Positions 1 to 14,400 of a stretch of 64,000 nucleotides of DNA are shown here, piece after piece. The position numbers and the translations under genes were made by a program. Source of the stretch: Auanema rhodensis (taxonomy: Eukaryota > Nematoda > Chromadorea > Rhabditida > Rhabditidae); contig OZ059895.1 of assembly GCA_964057225.1 (NCBI GenBank), positions 3,968,001 to 4,032,000 on the forward strand. Direction: 5' to 3'. The notes below the pieces were generated by a model. That model was not told where the DNA came from and searched no databases. It was given only the letters and a program-made list of their open reading frames with translations. Numbering within the stretch: the stretch's first letter is position 1; the number at the start of each line of letters is the position of its first letter.

Positions 1-3000
1 GTGAAAATCGAGGATATAAGTGTGAACTTATATCAGTTGATATCTCGGTGCATTTTTGAGCTAGCGCAAATCTGATAACACAGATCGACGCAGCTTAAAA
101 ATCCGCATCGAATACACTATACTACATTGAGAAACGCTTAATACAAAACTTAGTTATGATCGTTTGAAAAATGATGCATTAGTGTATGTTGAGTTTCCAT
201 GTACACTCAACATTGCTTCCAAAAACATTTTGACAAAAATTTTTTCGAAAAATTTCAAAATAATTTAGCAAAAAGTAGATGTTTTTAGATTCCTTTTTTA
301 AAGGCAAAGATGATGGACAATGTTATTCAACGAAAAAATTAATTCTTCAGGGTGAAAATCGAGGATATAAGTGTGAACTTATATCAGTTGATATCTCGGT
401 GCATTTTCAAGCTAGCGCAAATCTGATAACACAGATCGACGAACCTAAAAAATCCGCATCGAATGCACTATACTTCATTGAGAAACGCTTAATACAAAAC
501 TTAGTTATGATCGTTTGAAAAATGATGCATTAGTGTATGTTGAGTTTCCATGTACACTCAACATTGCTTCCAAAAACATTTTGACAAAAATTTTTTCGAA
601 AAATTTCAAAATAATTTAGCAAAAAGTAGATGTTTTTAGATTCCTTTTTTTAAGGCAAAGATGATGGACAATGTGATTCAACGAAAAAATCAATTCTTCA
701 GGGTGAAAATCGAGGATATAAGTGTGAACTTATATCAGTTGATATCTCGGTGCATTTTTAAGCTAGCGCAAATCTGATAACACAGATCGACGCAGCTTAA
801 AAATCCGCATCGAATACACTATACTACATTGAGAAACGCTTAATACAAAACTTAGTTATGATCGTTTGAAAAATGATGCATTAGTGTATGTTGAGTTTCC
901 ATGTACACTCAACATTGCTTCCAAAAACATTTTGACAAAAATTTTTTCGAAAAATTACAAAATAATTTAGCAAAAAGTAGATGTTTTTAGATTCCTTTTT
1001 TAAAGGCAAAGATGATGGACAATGTTATTCAACGAAAAAATTAATTCTTCAGGGTGAAAATCGAGGATATAAGTGTGAACTTATATCAGTTGATATCTCG
1101 GTGCATTTTTAAGCTAGCGCAAATCTGATAACACAGATCGACGCAGCTTACAAATCCGCATCGAATGCACTACACTTCATTGAGAAACGCTTAATACAAA
1201 ACTTAGTTATGATCGTTTGAAAAATGATGCATTAGTGTATGTTGAGTTTCCATGTACACTCAACATTGCTTCCAAAAACATTTTGACAAAAATTTTTTCG
1301 AAAAATTTCAAAATAATTTAGCAAAAAGTAGATGTTTTTAGATTCCTTTTTTTAAGGCAAAGACGATGGACAATGTTATTCAACGAAAAAATCAATTCTT
1401 CAGGGTGAAAATCGAGGATATAAGTGTGAACTTATATCAGTTGATATCTCGGTGCATTTTTAAGCTAGCGCAAATCTGATAACACAGATCGACGCAGCTT
1501 AAAAATCCGCATCGAATACACTATACTACATTGAGAAACGTTTAATACAAAAATTAGTTATGATCGTTTGAAAAATGATGCATTAGTGTATGTTGAGTTT
1601 CCATGTACACTCAACATTGCTTCCAAAAACATTTTGACAAAAATTTTTTCGAAAAATTTCAAAATAATTTAGCAAAAAGTAGATGTTTTTAGATTCCTTT
1701 TTTAAAGGCAAAGATGATGGACAATGTTATTCAACGAAAAAATTAATTCTTCAGGGTGAAAATCGAGGATATAAGTGTGAACATATATCAGTTAATATCT
1801 CGGTGCATTTTTAAGCTAGCGCAAATCTGATAACACAGATCGACGCAGCTTACAAATCCGCATCGAATGCACTATACTACATTGAAAAACGCTCAATACA
1901 AAACTTAGTTATGATCGTTTGAAAAATGATGCATTAGTGTATGTTGAGTTTCCATGTACACTCAACATTGCTTCCAAAAACATTTTGACAAAAATTTTTT
2001 CAAAAAATTTCAGAATAATTTAGCAAAAAGTAGATGTTTTTAGATTCATTTTTTTAAGGCAAAGACGATGGACAATGTTATTCAACGAAAAAATTAATTC
2101 TTCAGGGTGAAAATCGAGGATATAAGTGTGAACTTATATCAGTTGATATCTCGGTGCATTTTTAAGCTAGCGCAAATCTGATAACACAGATCGACGCAGC
2201 TTACAAATCCGCATCGAATGCACTATACTTCATTGAGAAACGCTTAATACAAAAATTAGTTATGATTGTTTGAAAAATGATGCATTAGTGTATGTTGAGT
2301 TTCCATGTACACTCAACATTGCTTCCAAAAACATTTTGACAAAAATTTTTTCAAAAAATTTCAGAATAATTTAGCAAAAAGTAGATGTTTTTAGATTCAT
2401 TTTTTTAAGGCAAAGACGATGGACAATGTTTTTCAACGAAAAAATTGATTCTTCAGGGTGAAAATCGAGGATATAAGTGTGAACTTATATCAGTTGATAT
2501 CTCGGTGCATTTTCAAGCTAGCGCAAATCTGATAACACAGATCGACGCAGCTTAGAAATCCGCATCGAATGCACTATACTTTATTGAGAAACGCTTAATA
2601 CAAAAATTAGTTATGATCGTTTGAAAAATGATGCATTAGTGTATGTTGAGTTTCCATGTACACTCAACATTGCTTCCAAAAACATTTTGACAAAAATTTT
2701 TTCGAAAAATTTCAAAATAATTTAGCAAAAAGTAGATGTTTTTAGATTCCTTTTTTTAAGGCAAAGACGATGGACAATGTTATTCAACGAAAAAATCAAT
2801 TCTTCAGGGTGAAAATCGAGGATATAAGTGTGAACTTATATCAGTTGATATCTCGGTGCATTTTTGAGCTAGCGCAAATCTGATAACACAGATCGACGCA
2901 GCTTAAAAATCCGCATCGAATGCACTATACTTCATTGAGAAACGCTTAATACAAAAATTAGTTATGATCGTTTGAAAAATGATGCATTAGTGTATGTTGA

Positions 3001-6000
3001 GTTTCCATGTACACTCAACATTGCTTCCAAAAACATTTTGACAAAAATTTTTTCGAAAAATTTCAAAATAATTTAGCAAAAAGTAGATGTTTTTAGATTC
3101 CTTTTTTAAAGGCAAAGATGATGGACAATGTTATTCAACGAAAAAATTAATTCTTCAGGGTGAAAATCGAGGATATAAGTGTGAACATATATCAGTTAAT
3201 ATCTCGGTGCATTTTTAAGCTAGCGCAAATCTGATAACACAGATCGACGCAGCTTACAAATCCGCATCGAATGCACTATACTACATTGAAAAACGCTTAA
3301 TACAAAACTTAGTTATGATCGTTTGAAAAATGATGCATTAGTGTATGTTGAGTTTCCATGTACACTCAACATTGCTTCCAAAAACATTTTGACAAAAATT
3401 TTTTCAAAAAATTTCAGAATAATTTAGCAAAAAGTAGATGTTTTTAGATTCATTTTTTTAAGGCAAAGACGATGGACAATGTTATTCAACGAAAAAATTA
3501 ATTCTTCAGGGTGAAAATCGAGGATATAAGTGTGAACTTATATCAGTTGATATCTCGGTGCATTTTTAAGCTAGCGCAAATCTGATAACACAGATCGACG
3601 CAGCTTACAAATCCGCATCGAATGCACTATACTTCATTGAGAAACGCTTAATACAAAAATTAGTTATGATTGTTTGAAAAATGATGCATTAGTGTATGTT
3701 GAGTTTCCATGTACACTCAACATTGCTTCCAAAAACATTTTGACAAAAATTTTTTCAAAAAATTTCAGAATAATTTAGCAAAAAGTAGATGTTTTTAGAT
3801 TCATTTTTTTAAGGCAAAGACGATGGACAATGTTTTTCAACGAAAAAATTGATTCTTCAGGGTGAAAATCGAGGATATAAGTGTGAACTTATATCAGTTG
3901 ATATCTCGGTGCATTTTCAAGCTAGCGCAAATCTGATAACACAGATCGACGCAGCTTAGAAATCCGCATCGAATGCACTATACTTTATTGAGAAACGCTT
4001 AATACAAAAATTAGTTATGATCGTTTGAAAAATGATGCATTAGTGTATGTTGAGTTTCCATGTACACTCAACATTGCTTCCAAAAACATTTTGACAAAAA
4101 TTTTTTCGAAAAATTTCAAAATAATTTAGCAAAAAGTAGATGTTTTTAGATTCCTTTTTTTAAGGCAAAGACGATGGACAATGTTATTCAACGAAAAAAT
4201 CAATTCTTCAGGGTGAAAATCGAGGATATAAGTGTGAACTTATATCAGTTGATATCTCGGTGCATTTTTGAGCTAGCGCAAATCTGATAACACAGATCGA
4301 CGCAGCTTAAAAATCCGCATCGAATACACTATACTACATTGAGAAACGCTTAATACAAAACTTAGTTATGATCGTTTGAAAAATGATGCATTAGTGTATG
4401 TTGAGTTTCCATGTACACTCAACATTGCTTCCAAAAACATTTTGACAAAAATTTTTTCGAAAAATTTCAAAATAATTTAGCAAAAAGTAGATGTTTTTAG
4501 ATTCCTTTTTTAAAGGCAAAGATGATGGACAATGTTATTCAACGAAAAAATTAATTCTTCAGGGTGAAAATCGAGGATATAAGTGTGAACTTATATCAGT
4601 TGATATCTCGGTGCATTTTCAAGCTAGCGCAAATCTGATAACACAGATCGACGAACCTAAAAAATCCGCATCGAATGCACTATACTTCATTGAGAAACGC
4701 TTAATACAAAACTTAGTTATGATCGTTTGAAAAATGATGCATTAGTGTATGTTGAGTTTCCATGTACACTCAACATTGCTTCCAAAAACATTTTGACAAA
4801 AATTTTTTCGAAAAATTTCAAAATAATTTAGCAAAAAGTAGATGTTTTTAGATTCCTTTTTTTAAGGCAAAGATGATGGACAATGTTATTCAACGAAAAA
4901 ATCAATTCTTCAGGGTGAAAATCGAGGATATAAGTGTGAACTTATATCAGTTGATATCTCGGTGCATTTTTAAGCTAGCGCAAATCTGATAACACAGATC
5001 GACGCAGCTTAAAAATCCGCATCGAATACACTATACTACATTGAGAAACGCTTAATACAAAACTTAGTTATGATCGTTTGAAAAATGATGCATTAGTGTA
5101 TGTTGAGTTTCCATGTACACTCAACATTGCTTCCAAAAACATTTTGACAAAAATTTTTTCGAAAAATTTCAAAATAATTTAGCAAAAAGTAGATGTTTTT
5201 AGATTCCTTTTTTAAAGGCAAAGATGATGGACAATGTTATTCAACGAAAAAATTAATTCTTCAGGGTGAAAATCGAGGATATAAGTGTGAACTTATATCA
5301 GTTGATATCTCGGTGCATTTTTAAGCTAGCGCAAATCTGATAACACAGATCGACGCAGCTTACAAATCCGCATCGAATGCACTACACTTCATTGAGAAAC
5401 GCTTAATACAAAACTTAGTTATGATCGTTTGAAAAATGATGCATTAGTGTATGTTGAGTTTCCATGTACACTCAACATTGCTTCCAAAAACATTTTGACA
5501 AAAATTTTTTCGAAAAATTTCAAAATAATTTAGCAAAAAGTAGATGTTTTTAGATTCCTTTTTTTAAGGTAAAGACGATGGACAATGTTATTCAACGAAA
5601 AAATCAATTCTTCATTGTGAAAATCGAGGATATAAGTGTGAACTTATATCAGTTGATATCTCGGTGCAATTTTAAGCTAGCGCAAATCTGATAACACAGA
5701 TCGACGCAGCTTAAAAATCCGCATCGAATACACTATACTACATTGAGAAACGTTTAATACAAAAATTAGTTATGATCGTTTGAAAAATGATGCATTAGTG
5801 TATGTTGAGTTTCCATGTACACTCAACATTGCTTCCAAAAACATTTTGACAAAAATTTTTTCGAAAAATTTCAAAATAATTTAGCAAAAAGTAGATGTTT
5901 TTAGATTCCTTTTTTAAAGGCAAAGATGATGGACAATGTTATTCAACGAAAAAATTAATTCTTCAGGGTGAAAATCGAGGATATAAGTGTGAACATATAT

Positions 6001-8423
6001 CAGTTAATATCTCGGTGCATTTTTAAGCTAGCGCAAATCTGATAACACAGATCGACGCAGCTTACAAATCCGCATCGAATGCACTATACTACATTGAAAA
6101 ACGCTTAATACAAAACTTAGTTATGATCGTTTGAAAAATGATGCATTAGTGTATGTTGAGTTTCCATGTACACTCAACATTGCTTCCAAAAACATTTTGA
6201 CAAAAATTTTTTCAAAAAATTTCAGAATAATTTAGCAAAAAGTAGATGTTTTTAGATTCATTTTTTTAAGGCAAAGACGATGGACAATGTTATTCAACGA
6301 AAAAATTAATTCTTCAGGGTGAAAATCGAGGATATAAGTGTGAACTTATATCAGTTGATATCTCGGTGCATTTTTAAGCTAGCGCAAATCTGATAACACA
6401 GATCGACGCAGCTTACAAATCCGCATCGAATGCACTATACTTCATTGAGAAACGCTTAATACAAAAATTAGTTATGATTGTTTGAAAAATGATGCATTAG
6501 TGTATGTTGAGTTTCCATGTACACTCAACATTGCTTCCAAAAACATTTTGACAAAAATTTTTTCAAAAAATTTCAGAATAATTTAGCAAAAAGTAGATGT
6601 TTTTAGATTCATTTTTTTAAGGCAAAGACGATGGACAATGTTTTTCAACGAAAAAATTGATTCTTCAGGGTGAAAATCGAGGATATAAGTGTGAACTTAT
6701 ATCAGTTGATATCTCGGTGCATTTTCAAGCTAGCGCAAATCTGATAACACAGATCGACGCAGCTTAGAAATCCGCATCGAATGCACTATACTTTATTGAG
6801 AAACGCTTAATACAAAAATTAGTTATGATCGTTTGAAAAATGATGCATTAGTGTATGTTGAGTTTCCATGTACACTCAACATTGCTTCCAAAAACATTTT
6901 GACAAAAATTTTTTCGAAAAATTTCAAAATAATTTAGCAAAAAGTAGATGTTTTTAGATTCCTTTTTTTAAGGCAAAGACGATGGACAATGTTATTCAAC
7001 GAAAAAATCAATTCTTCAGGGTGAAAATCGAGGATATAAGTGTGAACTTATATCAGTTGATATCTCGGTGCATTTTTGAGCTAGCGCAAATCTGATAACA
7101 CAGATCGACGCAGCTTAAAAATCCGCATCGAATACACTATACTACATTGAGAAACGCTTAATACAAAACTTAGTTATGATCGTTTGAAAAATGATGCATT
7201 AGTGTATGTTGAGTTTCCATGTACACTCAACATTGCTTCCAAAAACATTTTGACAAAAATTTTTTCGAAAAATTTCAAAATAATTTAGCAAAAAGTAGAT
7301 GTTTTTAGATTCCTTTTTTAAAGGCAAAGATGATGGACAATGTTATTCAACGAAAAAATTAATTCTTCAGGGTGAAAATCGAGGATATAAGTGTGAACTT
7401 ATATCAGTTGATATCTCGGTGCATTTTCAAGCTAGCGCAAATCTGATAACACAGATCGACGCAGCTTAGAAATCCGCATCGAATGCACTATACTTTATTG
7501 AGAAACGCTTAATACAAAAATTAGTTATGATCGTTTGAAAAATGATGCATTAGTGTATGTTGAGTTTCCATGTACACTCAACATTGCTTCCAAAAACATT
7601 TTGACAAAAATTTTTTCGAAAAATTTCAAAATAATTTAGCAAAAAGTAGATGTTTTTAGATTCCTTTTTTTAAGGCAAAGACGATGGACAATGTTATTCA
7701 ACGAAAAAATCAATTCTTCAGGGTGAAAATCGAGGATATAAGTGTGAACTTATATCAGTTGATATCTCGGTGCATTTTTGAGCTAGCGCAAATCTGATAA
7801 CACAGATCGACGCAGCTTAAAAATCCGCATCGAATACACTATACTACATTGAGAAACGCTTAATACAAAACTTAGTTATGATCGTTTGAAAAATGATGCA
7901 TTAGTGTATGTTGAGTTTCCATGTACACTCAACATTGCTTCCAAAAACATTTTGACAAAAATTTTTTCGAAAAATTTCAAAATAATTTAGCAAAAAGTAG
8001 ATGTTTTTAGATTCCTTTTTTAAAGGCAAAGATGATGGACAATGTTATTCAACGAAAAAATTAATTCTTCAGGGTGAAAATCGAGGATATAAGTGTGAAC
8101 TTATATCAGTTGATATCTCGGTGCATTTTCAAGCTAGCGCAAATCTGATAACACAGATCGACGAACCTAAAAAATCCGCATCGAATGCACTATACTTCAT
8201 TGAGAAACGCTTAATACAAAACTTAGTTATGATCGTTTGAAAAATGATGCATTAGTGTATGTTGAGTTTCCATGTACACTCAACATTGCTTCCAAAAACA
8301 TTTTGACAAAAATTTTTTCGAAAAATTTCAAAATAATTTAGCAAAAAGTAGATGTTTTTAGATTCCTTTTTTTAAGGCAAAGATGATGGACAATGTTATT
8401 CAACGAAAAAATCAATTCTTCAG
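1..8423 (+). repeat. Higher-order repeat of 12 monomers (4212 bp)
   Basis: A variant monomer carrying 'gacgaacct' and open through 79 codons lies at 279, 4491 and 8001. The first two are 4212 bp apart (12 monomers) and the last two 3510 bp (10 monomers). Another variant, 'gtgaacatat', lies at 1777, 3181 and 5989, with spacings of 1404 and 2808 bp. The dodecamer is therefore built from tetramer (1404-bp) duplications, with at least one 10-mer length variant. This pattern is expected from unequal crossing-over or long-tract conversion. The outer limits given are approximate. Confidence 0.85.
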
Positions 8424-11400
8424 GGTGAAAATCGAGGATATAAGTGTGAACTTATATCAGTTGATATCTCGGTGCATTTTTAAGCTAGCGCAAATCTGAT
8501 AACACAGATCGACGCAGCTTAAAAATCCGCATCGAATACACTATACTACATTGAGAAACGCTTAATACAAAACTTAGTTATGATCGTTTGAAAAATGATG
8601 CATTAGTGTATGTTGAGTTTCCATGTACACTCAACATTGCTTCCAAAAACATTTTGACAAAAATTTTTTCGAAAAATTTCAAAATAATTTAGCAAAAAGT
8701 AGATGTTTTTAGATTCCTTTTTTAAAGGCAAAGATGATGGACAATGTTATTTAACGAAAAAATTAATTCTTCAGGGTGAAAATCGAGGATATAAGTGTGA
8801 ACTTATATCAGTTGATATCTCGATGCATTTTTAAGCTAGCGCAAATCTGATAACACAGATCGACGCAGCTTACAAATCCGCATCGAATGCACTATACTTC
8901 ATTGAGAAACGCTTAATACAAAACTTAGTTATGATCGTTTGAAAAATGATGCATTAGTGTATGTTGAGTTTCCATGTACACTCAACATTGCTTCCAAAAA
9001 CATTTTGACAAAAATTTTTTCAAAAAATTTCAAAATAATTTAGCAAAAAGTAGATGTTTTTAGATTCCTTTTTTTAAGGCAAAGACGATGGACAATGTTA
9101 TTCAACGAAAAAATCAATTCTTCAGGGTGAAAATCGAGGATATAAGTGTGAACTTATATCAGTTGATATCTCGGTGCATTTTTAAGCTAGCGCAAATCTG
9201 ATAACACAGATCGACGCAGCTTAAAAATCCGCATCGAATACACTATACTACATTGAGAAACGTTTAATACAAAAATTAGTTATGATCGTTTGAAAAATGA
9301 TGCATTAGTGTATGTTGAGTTTCCATGTACACTCAACATTGCTTCCAAAAACATTTTGACAAAAATTTTTTCGAAAAATTTCAAAATAATTTAGCAAAAA
9401 GTAGATGTTTTTAGATTCCTTTTTTTAAGGCAAAGACGATGGACAATGTTATTCAACGAAAAAATCAATTCTTCAGGGTGAAAATCGAGGATATAAGTGT
9501 GAACTTATATCAGTTAATATCTCGGTGCATTTTTAAGCTAGCGCAAATCTGATAACACAGATCGACGCAGCTTACAAATCTGCATCGAATGCACTATATT
9601 TCATTGAGAAACGCTTAATACAAAAATTAGTTATGATCGTTTGAAAAATGATGCATTAGTGTATGTTGAGTTTCCAAGTACACTCAACATTGCTTCCAAA
9701 AACATTTTGACAAACATTTTTTCAAAAAATTTCAAAATAATTTAGCAAAAAGTAGATGTTTTTAGATTCCTTTTTTTAAGGCAAAGACGATGGACAATGT
9801 TATTCAACGAAAAAATCAATTCTTCAGGGTGAAAATCGAGGATATAAGTGTGAACTTATATCAGTTGATATCTCGGTGCATTTTTAAGCTAGCGCAAATC
9901 TGATAACACAGATCGACGCAGCTTAAAAATCCGCATCGAATACACTATACTACATTGAGAAACGTTTAATACAAAAATTAGTTATGATCGTTTGAAAAAT
10001 GATGCATTAGTGTATGTTGAGTTTCCATGTACACTCAACATTGCTTCCAAAAACATTTTGACAAAAATTTTTTCGAAAAATTTCAAAATAATTTAGCAAA
10101 AAGTAGATGTTTTTAGATTCCTTTTTTAAAGGCAAAGATGATGGACAATGTTATTCAACGAAAAAATTAATTCTTCAGGGTGAAAATCGAGGATATAAGT
10201 GTGAACTTATATCAGTTAATATCTCGGTGCATTTTTAGGCTAGCGCAAATCTGATAACACAGATCGACGCAGCATACAAATCCGCATCGAATGCACTATA
10301 CTTCATTGAGAAACGCTTAATACAAAAATTAGTTATGATCGTTTGAAAAATGATGCATTAGTGTATGTTGAGTTTCCATGTACACTCAACATTGCTTCCA
10401 AAAACATTTTGACAAAAATTTTTTCGAAAAATTTCAAAATAATTTAGCAAAAAGTAGATGTTTTTAGATTCCTTTTTTAAAGGCAAAGATGATGGACAAT
10501 GTTATTCAACGAAAAAATTAATTCTTCAGGGTGAAAATCGAGGATATAAGTGTGAACTTATATCAGTTAATATCTCGGTGCATTTTTAAGCTAGCGCAAA
10601 TCTGATAACACAGATCGACGCAGCTTACAAATCCGCATCGAATGCACTATATTTCATTGAGAAACGCTTAATACAAAAATTAGTTATGATCGTTTGAAAA
10701 ATGATGCATTAGTGTATGTTGAGTTTCCATGTACACTCAACATTGCTTCCAAAAACATTTTGACAAACATTTTTTCAAAAAATTTCAAAATAATTTAGCA
10801 AAAAGTAGATGTTTTTAGATTCCTTTTTTTAAGGCAAAGACGATGGACAATGTTATTCATTGAAAAAATCAATTCTTCAGGGTGAAAATCGAGGATATAA
10901 GTGTGAACTTATATCAGTTAATATCTCGGTGCATTTTTAAGCTAGCGCAAATCTGATAACACAGATCGACGCAGCTTACAAATCCGCATCGAATGCACTA
11001 TATTTCATTGAGAAACGCTTAATACAAAAATTAGTTATGATCGTTTGAAAAATGATGCATTAGTGTATGTTGAGTTTCCAAGTACACTCAACATTGCTTC
11101 CAAAAACATTTTGACAAACATTTTTTCAAAAAATTTCAAAATAATTTAGCAAAAAGTAGATGTTTTTAGATTCCTTTTTTTAAGGCAAAGACGATGGACA
11201 ATGTTATTCAACGAAAAAATCAATTCTTCAGGGTGAAAATCGAGGATATAAGTGTGAACTTATATCAGTTGATATCTCGGTGCATTTTTAAGCTAGCGCA
11301 AATCTGATAACACAGATCGACGCAGCTTAAAAATCCGCATCGAATACACTATACTACATTGAGAAACGTTTAATACAAAAATTAGTTATGATCGTTTGAA

Positions 11401-14400
11401 AAATGATGCATTAGTGTATGTTGAGTTTCCATGTACACTCAACATTGCTTCCAAAAACATTTTGACAAAAATTTTTTCGAAAAATTTCAAAATAATTTAG
11501 CAAAAAGTAGATGTTTTTAGATTCCTTTTTTAAAGGCAAAGATGATGGACAATGTTATTCAACGAAAAAATTAATTCTTCAGGGTGAAAATCGAGGATAT
11601 AAGTGTGAACTTATATCAGTTAATATCTCGGTGCATTTTTAGGCTAGCGCAAATCTGATAACACAGATCGACGCAGCATACAAATCCGCATCGAATGCAC
11701 TATACTTCATTGAGAAACGCTTAATACAAAAATTAGTTATGATCGTTTGAAAAATGATGCATTAGTGTATGTTGAGTTTCCATGTACACTCAACATTGCT
11801 TCCAAAAACATTTTGACAAAAATTTTTTCGAAAAATTTCAAAATAATTTAGCAAAAAGTAGATGTTTTTAGATTCCTTTTTTAAAGGCAAAGATGATGGA
11901 CAATGTTATTCAACGAAAAAATTAATTCTTCAGGGTGAAAATCGAGGATATAAGTGTGAACTTATATCAGTTAATATCTCGGTGCATTTTTAAGCTAGCG
12001 CAAATCTGATAACACAGATCGACGCAGCTTACAAATCCGCATCGAATGCACTATATTTCATTGAGAAACGCTTAATACAAAAATTAGTTATGATCGTTTG
12101 AAAAATGATGCATTAGTGTATGTTGAGTTTCCATGTACACTCAACATTGCTTCCAAAAACATTTTGACAAACATTTTTTCAAAAAATTTCAAAATAATTT
12201 AGCAAAAAGTAGATGTTTTTAGATTCCTTTTTTTAAGGCAAAGACGATGGACAATGTTATTCATTGAAAAAATCAATTCTTCAGGGTGAAAATCGAGGAT
12301 ATAAGTGTGAACTTATATCAGTTGATATCTCGGTGCATTTTTAAGCTAGCGCAAATCTGATAACACAGATCGACGCAGCTTAAAAATCCGCATCGAATAC
12401 ACTATACTACATTGAGAAACGTTTAATACAAAAATTAGTTATGATCGTTTGAAAAATGATGCATTAGTGTATGTTGAGTTTCCATGTACACTCAACATTG
12501 CTTCCAAAAACATTTTGACAAAAATTTTTTCGAAAAATTTCAAAATAATTTAGCAAAAAGTAGATGTTTTTAGATTCCTTTTTTAAAGGCAAAGATGATG
12601 GACAATGTTATTCAACGAAAAAATTAATTCTTCAGGGTGAAAATCGAGGATATAAGTGTGAACTTATATCAGTTAATATCTCGGTGCATTTTTAGGCTAG
12701 CGCAAATCTGATAACACAGATCGACGCAGCTTACAAATCCGCATCGAATGCACTATACTTCATTGAGAAACGCTTAATACAAAAATTAGTTATGATCGTT
12801 TGAAAAATGATGCATTAGTGTATGTTGAGTTTCCATGTACACTCAACATTGCTTCCAAAAACATTTTGACAAAAATTTTTTCGAAAAATTTCAAAATAAT
12901 TTAGCAAAAAGTAGATGTTTTTAGATTCCTTTTTTAAAGGCAAAGATGATGGACAATGTTATTCAACGAAAAAATTAATTCTTCAGGGTGAAAATCGAGG
13001 ATATAAGTGTGAACTTATATCAGTTAATATCTCGGTGCATTTTTAGGCTAGCGCAAATCTGATAACACAGATCGACGCAGCTTAAAAATCCGCATCGAAT
13101 GCACTATACTTCATTGAGAAACGCTTAATACAAAACTTAGTTATGATCGTTTGAAAAATGATGCATTAGTGTATGTTGAGTTTCCATGTACACTCAACAT
13201 TGCTTCCAAAAACATTTTGACAAAAATTTTTTCAAAAAATTTCAGAATAATTTAGCAAAAAGTAGATGTTTTTAGATTCCTTTTTTCAAGGCAAAGACGA
13301 TGGGCAATGTTATTCAACGAAAAAATTAGTTCTTCAGGGTGAAAATCGAGGATATAAGTGTGAACTTATATCAGTTGATATCTCGGTGCATTTTCAAGCT
13401 AGCGCAAATCTGATAACGCAGATCGACGCAGCTTAAAAATCCGCATCGAATGCACTATACTTCATTGAGAAACGCTTAATACAAAAATTAGTTATGATCG
13501 TTTGAAAAATGATGCATTAGTGTATGTTGAGTTTCCATTTTGACAAAAATTTTTTCGAAAAATTTCAAAATAATTTAGCAAAAAGTAGATGTTTTTAGAT
13601 TCATTTTTTTAAGGCAAAGACGATGGACAATGTTATTCAACGAAAAAATTAATTCTTCAGGGTGAAAATCGAGGATATAAGTGTGAACTTATATCAGTTG
13701 ATATCTCGGTGCATTTTCAAGCTAGCGCAAATCTGATTACACAGATCGACGCAGCATAAAAATCCGCATCGAATGCACTATACTTCATTGAGAAACGCTT
13801 AATACAAAAATTAGTTATGATCGTTTGAAAAATGATGCATTAGTGTATGTTGAGTTTCCATGTACACTCAACATTGCTTCCAAAAACATTTTGACAAAAA
13901 TTTTTTCAAAAAATTTCAAAATAATTTAGCAAAAAGTAGATGTTTTTAGATTCCTTTTTTCAAGGCAAAGACGATGGGCAATGTTATTCAACGAAAAAAT
14001 TAATTCTTCAGGGTGAAAATCGAGGATATAAGTGTGAACTTATATCAGTTGATATCTCGGTGCATTTTCAAGCTAGCGCAAATCTGATAACGCAGATCGA
14101 TGCAGCTTAAAAATCCGCATCGAATGCACTATACTTCATTGAGAAACGCTTAATACAAAAATTAGTTATGATCGTTTGAAAAATGATGCATTAGTGTATG
14201 TTGAGTTTCCATTTTGACAAAAATTTTTTCGAAAAATTTCAAAATAATTTAGCAAAAAGTAGATGTTTTTAGATTCATTTTTTTAAGGCAAAGACGATGG
14301 ACAATGTTATTCAACGAAAAAATTAATTCTTCAGGGTGAAAATCGAGGATATAAGTGTGAACTTATATCAGTTGATATCTCGGTGCATTTTCAAGCTAGC

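Noticed and set aside
279-518. 79-codon open frame, also at 4491-4730 and 8001-8240
   Set aside because: It is one satellite monomer variant that happens to be open. It recurs only because of the higher-order repeat and has no codon or domain signal.
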